A stretch of DNA of 64,000 nt from M0108 sp963841065 (GTDB taxonomy: Bacteria; Pseudomonadota; Gammaproteobacteria; Chromatiales; Chromatiaceae). The notes under the pieces were generated by a model that searched no databases, was not told the DNA's origin, and saw only the letters and a program-made list of their open reading frames with translations. The position numbers were made by a program, and so were the translations under genes. Where the stretch lies: assembly GCA_963841065.1 (NCBI GenBank), contig CAWJBI010000035.1, positions 1 through 64,000 on the forward strand. The letters are read 5' to 3'. Below, piece after piece: positions 46,727 to 54,781 of this stretch; within the stretch, counting starts at the first letter, position 1; each line of letters opens with the position of its first letter.

Positions 46727-47257
46727 TGGCTTATCTCCACCGGAGACCCGGCCGGGCTGGCCAGGACTTGCGTTGCCTAGGGCCGGGTTGCTGGTTAGGT
46801 TTGTTTCCTGACTCGCCATCTTGACGACCCCCTCCGCATGGGCGGTCTTGAGGGTATCCTGGACCTCCGGCGGCATATAGGATTCATCGTGCTTGGCCAG
46901 CACCTCCTCGGCGACAAAGACCCCACTCGCGCCCATGCGGCCCTTGGTGACCACGCCCTGCCCCTCCCCGAAGAGGTCCGGCAGTATACCCGTGTAGCTG
47001 ACCTTGACCGTCTGGGCATTGTCGGTCACGTCAAAGTGGACCGTCAGGCCATCGGCTTGGCGCGCCAGGCTATTCTTGACAACCAGGCCGCCCAAGCGAT
47101 AGACGGCATTCGCCGGCGCCTCGTTGGCCAGGACCTGGGAGGGGCTGAAAAAGTAAGAGATGTTGCCGCGCAGGGCGCCAATGGCGAGCCAGGCGGCGAC
47201 ACCCACGCCCGCGAGGCCCAGGGCGATGAACATCATGCGTTTTTGACGGGCTTTCAT
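46727..47257 (-). CDS. ccmE: Heme chaperone CcmE, no stop codon before ccmF
   Basis: About 177 residues before the ccmF start. N-terminal membrane anchor (MMFIALGLAGVGVAAWLAIG), an OB-fold beta barrel (YRLGGLVVKNSL, FDVTDNAQTVKVSYTGILPD, EGQGVVTKG) and the covalent heme-binding histidine in AKHDESYMPPE (His 123). The flexible tail continues in frame through ETNLTSNPALGNASPGQPGR into CcmF. CcmE is usually about 150-165 residues with its own stop. Overlaps ccmD by 4 bp. Confidence 0.93.
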
Positions 47258-47424
47258 GCTTGGTCTCCACGGGTGCGCAAACGGACCATTCGACTCAGTC
47301 GCGTGAAAATAGTTCGTCGCTGGCGTCTCAGTTGCCAGACCTCCGCCATGAGCAGGATCAGGGTCAGGCCATAGGCGCCCCAGACATAGGCGCCATAGCC
47401 GCCCTGGGATAGGAATTCGCTCAT
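47254..47424 (-). CDS. ccmD: Heme exporter accessory protein CcmD
   Basis: 56 residues from the ATG at 47424 (MSEFLSQGGYGAYVWGAYGL). One membrane helix (YGLTLILLMAEVWQL) and a basic tail (RRQRRTIFTRLSRMVRLRTR). Helps release heme-CcmE from CcmABC. Overlaps ccmC and ccmE by 4 bp each. Too small to stand out without the operon context. Confidence 0.92.
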   Translation of the reverse strand: MSEFLSQGGYGAYVWGAYGLTLILLMAEVWQLRRQRRTIFTRLSRMVRLRTRGDQA

Positions 47425-48168
47425 GCTTCTTTCTCCAGTATTTCCTTGACCCAGGTAGTGTCGCCCTCGCGTTCCAGAATGATGGAGCGCAGCCGGGTCA
47501 GAATGGTGGCGAAGGAGTACATCCACATGCCCAATGTCATGATGAGCATGGCAAAGAGGATGTTGCCCTCCATCTGGGACATGGAGGAACGCTGATGGAG
47601 GGCCGCGCACTGATTGGGGTCCGGACAGTTGATGGACCAGAAGATGATGGGCAGCATCACCAGGCCAACGATAGCCAGGAGAGCGCTGGCCTTGTCGCCC
47701 CGGCGGTGATCGTCGATGGCCGAGTTCAGGGCCAGATAGCCCACGTAGAGGAAAAAGAGGATCAGCTCCGAGGTCAGGCGCGGGTCCCAGTCCCACCAGG
47801 TGCCCCAACTGGGATGGCCCCAAATCGAGCCGGTGACCAGGGCCAGGAAGGTAAAGATGGCCCCCGTGGGCGCCGTGGCCCGGGCCATCATGAAGGAGAG
47901 CCGGGTGTTGAAGACCAGCCCGATGGCGGACCAGACCGCCAGCATGAGGTAGAGCCACATGGACAGCCAGGCCGCCGGCACGTGGATGAAGATGATGCGG
48001 TAATACTCCTTCTGGGGATTAGTCCCGCCGAGGCGGTCGGGGGTCTCCAGCAGGCCCCAGTAGAGGCCGATGCCCAGCGCCAGGCCCGCCAGCACCCAGA
48101 AGATAGGGGATAAGTTTTCCGGCCAGGGGATAGAAGGCGGCCGGAGATGAGAATCGGAATAGCTTCAT
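47421..48168 (-). CDS. ccmC: Heme exporter protein CcmC (one frameshift near the start)
   Basis: The true start is the ATG at 48168 (MKLFRFSSPAAFYPLAGKLI). One indel near 48110 shifts into the frame that carries the rest (VLAGLALGIGLYWGLLETPD). The tryptophan-rich heme motif is intact: WGHPSWGTWWDWDPRLTSEL (about residues 115-135), with histidines in IIFIHVPAAWLSM. Six membrane helices. Loads heme onto CcmE. Starts 208 bp after ccmB; that gap shows no gene. Confidence 0.93.
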
Positions 48169-48376
48169 GGCTCGATCAGGCAAGTTAGGCCCGTAACGGG
48201 GCGATGGACAAGGTTAGCACGGGCAGGCCTGGTGGCTGAACGCGAGGGATCGAATTGTGGTCTGGGAGAGAAAATTTCAAGCCTGACTAAAGGCGCGACC
48301 CAGGCCTCCGCGATGGTTTTCGTGCGCGCGGGCAAATGGCCGTCCGGCGGTGCGTTCAACCTCGAACCCAAGCTCG

Positions 48377-49048
48377 CTACTCCGTGGAAATGCGCAAGGC
48401 CGCCGCCGCCGCCAGGGGCGACAGGACCAGGGCCAGCAGCAGGAAGGCCCCCAGCAGGGAGAAATAGGGACCTGTGTCCGCGAAGTCGATGACGCTGACG
48501 GTCACCGCCCGGGAACCGTAAACCAGTATCGGGATATAGAGGGGCAGGATCAGGAGTGCCAGCAGGATGCCGCCACCGCGCAGCCCCAGGGTCAGGGCCG
48601 CGCCGATGGCCCCGATGAGGCTCAGGACGGGGGTGCCCAGGAGCAAGGCCAGCACCATGGTCAACAGGGCGATGTCCGGCAGGTGGTATTGCATCCCGAC
48701 CAGGGGGGCGATGGCCACCAGGGGCAGACCGGTCAGCAGCCAATGGGCCGATACCTTGGCCAGCACCACCAGGGACAGGGGCTGGGGCGTCATCAGCATC
48801 TGCTCCAGGGTGCCGTCCTCGTGATCGGCGGCGAAGAGGCGCTCCAGGGCCAGCATGGAGGCCAGCAGGGCCGCGACCCAGACCACCCCGGGCCCCAGGA
48901 TACGCAGGATCTGCTTCTCCGTGCCCACGCCCAGGGGGAAGAGGCTGATAACGATGACGAAAAAGAAGAGGGTGGTCAGGACATCGGTACGCCGGCGCAT
49001 GGCCAGGCGCAGGTCGCGACCGAGGACGCACAGAAAGACGCGCCACAT
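48377..49048 (-). CDS. ccmB: Heme exporter permease CcmB
   Basis: 223 residues, six membrane helices. FVIVISLFPLGVGTEKQILR, GVVWVAALLASMLALERLFA, DHEDGTLEQMLMTPQPLSLV and SLIGAIGAALTLGLRGGGIL are family landmarks. Pairs with CcmA as the ABC transporter that frees holo-CcmE. Start overlaps the ccmA stop (TGATG). Confidence 0.95.
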   Translation of the reverse strand: MWRVFLCVLGRDLRLAMRRRTDVLTTLFFFVIVISLFPLGVGTEKQILRILGPGVVWVAALLASMLALERLFAADHEDGTLEQMLMTPQPLSLVVLAKVSAHWLLTGLPLVAIAPLVGMQYHLPDIALLTMVLALLLGTPVLSLIGAIGAALTLGLRGGGILLALLILPLYIPILVYGSRAVTVSVIDFADTGPYFSLLGAFLLLALVLSPLAAAAALRISTE

Positions 49049-49725
49049 CAGGCTGATTCCTCCGTATCCCCGACCAGGTCCCCGGGCTGGTGCGAGGTAG
49101 CATCCTGGGGTGCGCCCAAATGGAGCCGGCGGATCTGGCCCGAGGTCAGGGGCACCTCCTGGTGGGTGGTGAGGATGGTCAGGCCGTTCTCCGCCACGTG
49201 TTGGGCAATGAGCATCTGCAGCCGATCCACCGCGTCCAGGTCCAGGGCCGTGAAGGGCTCGTCCAGGATCCAGAGGGGGGCCTGGCTCAGGAGCAGCCGG
49301 GCCAGGGCGACGCGCTTCTTCTGGCCTTGGGAGAGCATCTTGGTCGGTAGATCCTCGAAGCCGGTCAGGCCCATCTGGTCCAGGGCCTCAAGGATGTCCG
49401 TCTCCTCAGCGCGGTCGCCATCCAGGATGGCGGAGACGCTCAGGTTCTCGCTGGCGGTCAGGTCGCTCTTGATGCCGTTGAGATGGCCGAAATAGAGGGT
49501 GTCGCGGTGAAAGTCCTCCCCCAGGTGGCGGACATTTTCACCATTCCAGAGGATGTCGCCGGCGTCCGGGGTCAGGAGCCCGCAGAGGGTGCGCAGCAGG
49601 GTGGTCTTACCGCTGCCGTTGCGCCCGCGCACATGGAGCAGGGTGCCGGGTTCCAGGTTAAAGGACAGCCCCGAAAAGAGGAGGCGATCGCCCCGCCGGC
49701 ATTCCAGATCGACGACTTCTAGCAT
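49048..49725 (-). CDS. ccmA: Heme exporter ATPase CcmA
   Basis: 225 residues from the ATG at 49725 (MLEVVDLECRRGDRLLFSGL). Walker A GRNGSGKTTLLRTLCG, signature LSQGQKKRVALARLL, Walker B LWILDEPFTALD, switch TTHQEV. First gene of the ccm operon. A repeat copy lies just upstream at 49757-49808, where the operon promoter would be expected. Confidence 0.96.
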   Translation of the reverse strand: MLEVVDLECRRGDRLLFSGLSFNLEPGTLLHVRGRNGSGKTTLLRTLCGLLTPDAGDILWNGENVRHLGEDFHRDTLYFGHLNGIKSDLTASENLSVSAILDGDRAEETDILEALDQMGLTGFEDLPTKMLSQGQKKRVALARLLLSQAPLWILDEPFTALDLDAVDRLQMLIAQHVAENGLTILTTHQEVPLTSGQIRRLHLGAPQDATSHQPGDLVGDTEESA

Positions 49726-49756
49726 GGGTTCCCAAGGATTGCTGAGGGTTGCTGAT

Positions 49757-49808
49757 GCCCTCTTGCTCCCTCCCCCCTCGCGGGGGAGGGCTGGGGAGAG
49801 GGGGCTAA
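49757..49808 (+). repeat. Dispersed GC-rich palindromic repeat, intergenic copy
   Basis: CTCCCTCCCCCC followed by CGCGGGGGAGGGCTGGGGAG and AGGGGGCTAAAGGG. It matches the core of the copies inside the RyR gene. It sits in the 215-bp gap between ccmA and pdxH; the rest of the gap shows nothing recognisable. Confidence 0.8.
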
Positions 49809-49940
49809 AGGGCAACAAAGCCGCAAACACTAACCGCTGCCGCCCCTAGGTGCAAACGTCGGACCCCCGAGTACACCAATTCAAGTTAAGCCTTGGCCGG
49901 CAAGGAGTGTCTTGACGAAAGTCAAACCCAAAAATCCCTA

Positions 49941-50585
49941 TCAAGGCGCCAGGCGCTCAACCGTCCAGCCCCCCTCCGCCTGCAGGCTAAACGCAAACCG
50001 ATCATGTAACCGACTGTCACGCCCCTGCCAGAACTCAATACGGTGGGGCACAACCCGGTAGCCGCCCCAGAAATCGGGCAGGGGGATCTCGCCTTGGGCA
50101 AACTTGCGCTTCACCTCGTCCACCTTGGCCTCCAGCAGGGAGCGGGACCGGATGACCTGGCTCTGGGGCGAGGCCCAGGCCCCGAGTTGGCTGCCGCGGG
50201 GCCGGGTCAGGAAGTAGGCCAGGGACTCCCGGGTCGGGATACGCTCCGCGCGCCCCAGGATCTTGACCTGCCGGGCCAGGCCGACCCAGGGAAAGAGGAG
50301 GGCGACCCGGGCGTTGCCGTCGATCTGACGGGACTTGCGGCTCTCGTAATTGGTGAAGAAGACGAAGCCGCGCGCATCGTAAAGCTTGAGCAGCACGGTG
50401 CGCAGCCAGGGCTGGCCCTCCTCGTCCACCGTCGCCAGACTCATGCCGTTGGGCTCCGGGATACCGGTGGCGATGGCCGCCTCGAACCAGTCCTGAAACT
50501 GGAGAAAGGGGTCCGCCTTCAACTCCTCGCGGGACAGGCCGTGCGCCATGGCGTGGGCGCGAAAGAGTTCCGGTGTCGTGGTCAT
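49941..50585 (-). CDS. pdxH: Pyridoxamine/pyridoxine 5'-phosphate oxidase
   Basis: 214 residues from the ATG at 50585 (MTTTPELFRAHAMAHGLSRE). FMN enzyme making pyridoxal phosphate. Landmarks: EPNGMSLATVDEEGQPWLRT, VLLKLYDARGFVFFTNYESR, KSRQIDGNARVALLFPW, RPRGSQLGAWASPQS, and the C-terminal RLHDRFAFSLQAEGGWTVER with the conserved RLAP end. Long upstream open frame lacks homology. Intact, monocistronic. Confidence 0.96.
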   Translation of the reverse strand: MTTTPELFRAHAMAHGLSREELKADPFLQFQDWFEAAIATGIPEPNGMSLATVDEEGQPWLRTVLLKLYDARGFVFFTNYESRKSRQIDGNARVALLFPWVGLARQVKILGRAERIPTRESLAYFLTRPRGSQLGAWASPQSQVIRSRSLLEAKVDEVKRKFAQGEIPLPDFWGGYRVVPHRIEFWQGRDSRLHDRFAFSLQAEGGWTVERLAP

Positions 50586-51347
50586 GGGCGGGTTCCTGCT
50601 GAACGGGGTCGCCATTATACCGAACACCCCTCGATTTTTGGTTTTCAGGGTCGGCTGGCGCGGTCGCCTGGATGGTGGCGATGGCTCCAGGCCTGGCGCC
50701 ATGGGTGGTCGAGGGCGGGTTTGATGCGAAAGATGCCGTGGCGATCCGAGAAGGGACCCTACAAGTAGCAGATGGTCTTTGGGATTACTCTTGAGATTCA
50801 ATAGGCTATAGGCGTCTGCGCTACAAGTATCAGGAGGCGGCACTACAAGGAGCGGGGACCTCGGGTAAGGGTGAAGGACACCGGGACATGCTACCTGATC
50901 CAGGCCGAGAGCATCTTTTTCGCCCGTTTCGGGACTTTTTGGATTTTGCAAGTTACTAATTCTAATGAAGAAAGCGGTCAAAATGTCGTATTTGGTTGCA
51001 TTTGGACGCATTTGGTGTGTAGACGGCAGGGAAAGGGCGGTCTAGCCTATGGATTGGGCTATAGATATTGAGCGTGACTCAGCAAGGGGCGCTCGGTAAA
51101 TATCCTAGGTTAACGCTGGGCCAATTAGGCCGATGGGGGCCACGCTCTATGACGGCCAGGGGAAGGGGGCCATTACCAATGACGATTAGCTCAATCGGCA
51201 TAAGCGCGTGGGATAACGTAAAACACGAAATACAAAGATGTCTGTAATCAACCAAGTGGAGTATTTGATGAAATTCACTGGGCGAAACTGCCCGAAAAGG
51301 GTGGTAATATCGGATTATATCGGGACGAGTTGCCCTGATAATCAATG
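50586..51347 (+). other. 762-bp non-coding interval between pdxH and the cassette array
   Basis: No gene recognised on either strand; short open frames show no protein-like pattern. A CTACAAG heptamer recurs near 50760, 50820 and 50850. A TTGAGA...TATAGG pair near 50790-50810 could be a weak promoter. No integrase gene and no clear attI site are visible. The GC content falls toward the cassettes. Confidence 0.5.
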
Positions 51348-51357
51348 GTTAGCTGCT

Positions 51358-51980
51358 ATGAGCGCATGTATGACAACGGCGGAAGTGATTACCACAATTA
51401 AAGACGTTTTGCTTGGTGCTGCTGCTGTGACAACGGCAACAGTCGCAGTGATCGGCTTGAAGAACTGGAGTCGTGAACTGCGGAAAATCGGCGTTTGAAG
51501 CAGCTCGTAACCTAATGAGGGCCACATATCGAGTGAGAGATGAACTTCAATACAGTCGAGCACCAATCTTTGCTGCGGGGGAATTTCCGTCAGACTACCC
51601 AGGCAGGCTGACTGCGACAGCGGAACAAGAAGCACAAGCTTGGAGCTATGTGTATAGGAACCGCTGGGAGCCCGTGCGTGAGGCGCTACAGGAATTCGAA
51701 ACCCATGTGCTTGAGGCAGAGGCACTCTGGGGCGGTGATATCCGAACAAAGACGGATGAACTCCTACAGTCTGCAAGGGAGCTACATGTGGCCATGGAAG
51801 CAATTGTCGATGATATAGCTCAACGTGGTGAGAACTTCAAAACTGATAAAGACTTCGGGAAAAAGATGAGAAGTGACGCCCATGCGTCAAGAGGCGATAG
51901 AAAAACGAACTCGACAGAAAATTAAGGCAACCATCAATACTATCGAAGATCAGGTACGGCCTCATCTGCGTCGCAGCTAA
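51358..51980 (+). CDS. Cassette 1 hypothetical protein, N-terminal membrane anchor, two frameshifts
   Basis: Starts at the ATG at 51358 (MSACMTTAEV) or 51370 (MTTAEV), one to fourteen bases after the core site, as usual for cassettes. A hydrophobic helix (LLGAAAVTTATVAVIGLKNW) anchors a mainly helical cytoplasmic domain with FEAARNLMRATYRVRDELQY and WSYVYRNRWEPVREALQEFE. One base is missing near 51481 (SRELR to GKSAFEAARN), and a second shift near 51890 joins to IKATINTIEDQVRPHLRRS and the TAA at 51978, inside the attC. About 205 residues. Function unknown. Confidence 0.75.
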
Positions 51981-52034
51981 CAAGGCACTCCAGCCGACGC
52001 CAAAAACGGCGCGGCTGAGTTTATTCGTTATGCC
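51973..52034 (+). repeat. attC site of cassette 1
   Basis: R'' GCAGCTAAC (51973-51981), L'' CTCCAGCCG, loop around CAAAAAC, L' CGGCTGAG, R' GTTATGCC (52027-52034). L'' carries one extra C relative to L', the position of the extrahelical base that sets attC polarity. R'' is the exact complement of GTTAGCTGC at 51348-51356. Confidence 0.85.
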
Positions 52035-52054
52035 TCTAAACCAGGTGCCCGGCC

Positions 52055-52522
52055 GTGTATCAACTTGAAGTGAAGCAGTGGCTTGTCTCGTACCGCTTTC
52101 CACCAAGCGAGGGCTGGCGCGTTTGCGTAGATATCGACGCAATGGAACGAGCGAAGGGTGGCCAACACAAACCCGAAAAGGCCGGGCGCACTCGTGTCGC
52201 CGAGGCAGTGCTACTGGGCATGGGTGTAACCATCGGCACGCACCCAGAGTTTGGCCGCGCAGACATAGTGGCGGAACATCCAAAACATGGGCTGTTCGTT
52301 GTCGAGGTGGAAGGCAACTCTTCGCGCCAAAAAGAGCAAGCCATGTATTCGGCACTCGGGCAACTTGTCCTACAAATGCAGGGCAGAAAACACGGTTTTG
52401 TCTTAGCCGTTCCCGACGAACCGTCGTGGGAGAATCAGCTCCTGAAAATCCCACAGCATGCCCGCGCAACCCTCGGCCTGTCGTGCGTACTCGTCTCAGA
52501 GCAGGGTGTCCGTGCGGCATGA
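52055..52522 (+). CDS. Cassette 2 hypothetical protein, possible PD-(D/E)XK-like nuclease fold
   Basis: 155 residues from the GTG at 52055, the only start after an in-frame TAA at 52037. Intact. The strand pair FGRADIVAEH (Asp 70) and FVVEVEG (Glu 84, Glu 86), followed by a helix QKEQAMYSALGQLVLQM, resembles the core of PD-(D/E)XK nucleases, although the usual Lys is replaced. No family name is recognised. Stop TGA overlaps the attC start. Cassette genes of this kind are often anti-phage or toxin-like; that is inference. Confidence 0.8.
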   Translation: MYQLEVKQWLVSYRFPPSEGWRVCVDIDAMERAKGGQHKPEKAGRTRVAEAVLLGMGVTIGTHPEFGRADIVAEHPKHGLFVVEVEGNSSRQKEQAMYSALGQLVLQMQGRKHGFVLAVPDEPSWENQLLKIPQHARATLGLSCVLVSEQGVRAA

Positions 52523-52604
52523 GGCATAACCCGGTGCTCAACCGCGCTCCCTTCGGTCGCTGGACGCTGCGCTCCATTTCCGCCACTGAGCTTGGTCGTT
52601 GTGT
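52521..52604 (+). repeat. attC site of cassette 2
   Basis: R'' GAGGCATAAC (52521-52530) is the exact complement of GTTATGCCTC at 52027-52036, the start of the same cassette. L'' GCTCA pairs with L' TGAGC, and R' GTTGTGT is at 52598-52604. 84 bp, with an imperfect central hairpin. Confidence 0.83.
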
Positions 52605-52629
52605 GTATAAATCATACTGAGGCATTAAT

Positions 52630-53463
52630 ATGGGTTTTCGTGACTTAAACTTCCGCTGGCACCATGAGAATTTTGACCTATATGATGTCGAGTTACTTTG
52701 TAGTATTAAGCTTCAACAACTTGATGATGACGGCGATTGGGTAGAGCGAGCGCCATTCCTTCTTGGTGTTTTTTCAGATATAGACGAAAAAAGAATAAAG
52801 AAATTACTGAATATGAAAATCCAAAAAGCATTAAATATTCGAATTCAAAAAGAACTTTAAGAGCCAAAGCAAAATACAGCGATGGTTCATACAATAAAAT
52901 TTTTCTAGGCGTCCCCGAAGATAAGCAGTCCACAAACTCACGTGAGACGAAAATAGAATATTTTGATTTTTTTACTTCATGAGGCTTACATAGATGATTT
53001 GGACAGGATGGTAAAATCTGGCTCATTTGGTTTTATTGAAGATAATTCAGAATTGCAAATACAAGGTGGGCCATATGCTCAATTTTACGCACCATCGAAT
53101 GTTTTTGATGACATTGAAAGACTGTGCTCAAAAACTAATATTCAGCTCCACGTATCTATAAATAGAAAAGGATGGCAGTGGACGGGACCAATAGGTGATG
53201 GGCAAATTTACCTTGACACAGAAAACCGTGAATTAGCAGAATTTGCAGGGATCACGTTTAGCAATAAATTGGCTAAATTCAAAAAAGACGCACTACAGGA
53301 AGAAAACCCACTGACAGAAGGAGATTATTCTCAAGATGCATTAGATGCAAATATGCATCTGTTCAATAAACTAACAGAGTTAGGTGGATATATAGTATCT
53401 ATAAAGGTTGCAGTCTGGGTGGTTGCCCTAGGGGTTATATTTCTTGCAGTAAGAAGTTACTAG
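52630..53463 (+). CDS. Cassette 3 hypothetical protein, AT-rich, frameshifted, C-terminal membrane helix
   Basis: Three frame pieces. An N-terminal piece from the ATG at 52630 (MGFRDLNFRWHHENFDLYDV) leads to GVFSDIDEKRIKK. A middle piece follows (AKYSDGSYNKIFLGVPEDKQ). The C-terminal piece from about 52975 (EAYIDDLDRMVKSGSFGFIE) ends in a membrane helix KVAVWVVALGVIFLAVRSY. Frame changes fall in A-rich tracts near 52790-52850 and T-rich tracts near 52965-52975. Strongly AT-rich compared with every other gene here. No family recognised. Confidence 0.65.
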
Positions 53464-53497
53464 CATTGAAGCGTCATGATGGTTTTAAAGCAAAAAT

Positions 53498-53557
53498 ACA
53501 CAACAAGTAGCTCAAGCGGACTACGCTTACGCTCCGCCGCTTAGCAAGGCATTAGCC
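53498..53557 (+). repeat. attC site of cassette 3
   Basis: R'' ACACAAC (53498-53504) complements GTTGTGT at 52598-52604. L'' GCTCAAGCGG pairs with L' CCGCTTAGC with one extra C in L'' (extrahelical position), then AAGGC and a core ATTAGCC. The A in place of G in the last core is unusual. Confidence 0.78.
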
Positions 53558-53572
53558 ACCGCCGGAACAGCC

Positions 53573-53630
53573 ATGAACAGACTTGAAAAAGGGAAGGCAT
53601 GGAAACCTCTCAAAGAGGAGTGTCTTGCAC
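53573..53630 (+). pseudogene. Truncated fourth cassette gene
   Basis: Begins MNRLEKGKAWKPLKEECLAP at the ATG at 53573, 21 bp after the attC3 core, and is cut by the IS end at 53631. The rest is not found on the far side of the element. Product unknown. Confidence 0.5.
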
Positions 53631-54622
53631 CAGCCCTTTTAAGGTGGCAGCAAGATTCTGTAAAATAAGGAGATATATCACCAGGACACGAGAGCCCCAG
53701 TCGCCATGTTTGGTCAGATCCTTCAGAAATTTGCCGAGAAAGGCCCCGCCACCGTCATGGTACGCGCTTTGCTGGAGCAGTTGCTCAACCCCGAGAAACT
53801 GGACCAGTGGTTCGAGGTCACGCGCCAGACCCAATATACGCGTGACATGCTGTTCTCGTCGCTCGTTGGACTGATGCTGCAAATCGTCGGTAAGACCCAA
53901 GCCAGCGTTCACGCCGCGTACCACCATGCCAACATCGCGGCCTCCATCATCGCAGTCTATGCGAAATTGCAAGGGGTCGAGCTGACAGACCTCCCAGGCG
54001 CTGGTGCGCTACATCGCCCGCGAGGCCCCGGTCTTGGTCGAGACCATGAACGGGGCGCGCGCCCCGTTGTTGCCTGGGTATCGGCTCAATTAACGAATTT
54101 GCCGTCAGCGGCGGCCGATGCCCTCACCATTGCCACCTGGTATCGGCGGCGATGGGGTATCGAAACGGCCTTTCAAAAACTGGAGAAGTATCTCAATCCC
54201 GAAATCGACGACCTTGGGCTATCCGAAGGCGGCGCTGTTTGGCTTTTGGTTGGCGCTGGTGGCGTTCAATCTCTATGCCGTGGTGATGGCCGCGCTCCGC
54301 GCGGCCCATCCCCGGCACGACATTGATAGCACGGTATCGGAGTACTATCTCGCGGGGGAAATTGCCACGACGATGACGGGTCTGAATATCGCCGTGTCCC
54401 AAGACGAATGGGCGCCCTTCACGTACGCCAGCACGGAGCAGTTGGCTGGGTACTTGCCCATACTGGCGAAATACGTGGATCTGCGTAAACTGCTGAAGAC
54501 TACGCGCGGGCCGAAGCAGCCGCCGACACCACGCACCCAGTTCCAGGGTAAACCTCATGTCTCGACCGCAACGTTGCTCGCGGGTTCCGGGTCGAACACG
54601 TAATGACACCTTAAAAGGACTG
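53631..54622 (+). mobile_element. IS4-family insertion sequence, internally deleted
   Basis: Terminal inverted repeats: CAGCCCTTTTAAGGTG at 53631-53646 and the complement of CAGTCCTTTTAAGGTG at 54607-54622 (one mismatch). 992 bp, shorter than a normal element. No target duplication is seen: TTGCAC on the left against CCCTCC on the right, so a flank has been lost or rearranged. Confidence 0.8.
53706..54603 (+). pseudogene. IS4-family transposase, internal deletion and frameshift
   Basis: The N-terminal part (MFGQILQKFAEKGPATVMVR, YTRDMLFSSLVGLMLQIV, KTQASVHAAYHH) is followed, after about residue 95, by a jump to the C-terminal YREK-like region WYRRRWGIETAFQKLEKYL. The end (LFGFWLALVAFNLYAVVMAA) is in another frame. 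The catalytic DDE core before YREK is missing, so it cannot be active. Confidence 0.8.
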
Positions 54623-54781
54623 CCCTCCTAACCTAACCCCAAGCATCCCATCAACCCCTCGGGTAGGGCGATAGGCGGCCCGGCGGCACTTGCCCCCATG
54701 GCGGCGCCGGGGCAGACTGTCGCGGCTGGCCAGGGCCAGCGACGCCAGCCTTCCCTCAACCCGACCTAGCGCCATCGAAAC

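Larger units (their letters stand above)
51349..53630 (+). mobile_element. Integron gene-cassette array without integrase (three cassettes plus a truncated fourth)
   Basis: Cassette boundaries at G/TT core points: 51348/51349, 52027/52028, 52598/52599 and about 53551/53552. Each cassette holds one gene in the same direction, ending within or just before an attC-like site. For each complete cassette, the R'' box of its attC is the exact reverse complement of the core at that cassette's own 5' end: 9 of 9, 10 of 10 and 7 of 7 bases. This arises only if each cassette was once a closed circle with an intact attC. GC content is clearly below the chromosome. The fourth cassette is cut at 53631 by an IS4-type element. 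Confidence 0.85.

Noticed and set aside
50586..51347. Integron integrase or attI upstream of the cassettes
   Set aside because: The interval is too short for intI and no tyrosine-recombinase motifs appear in any frame.
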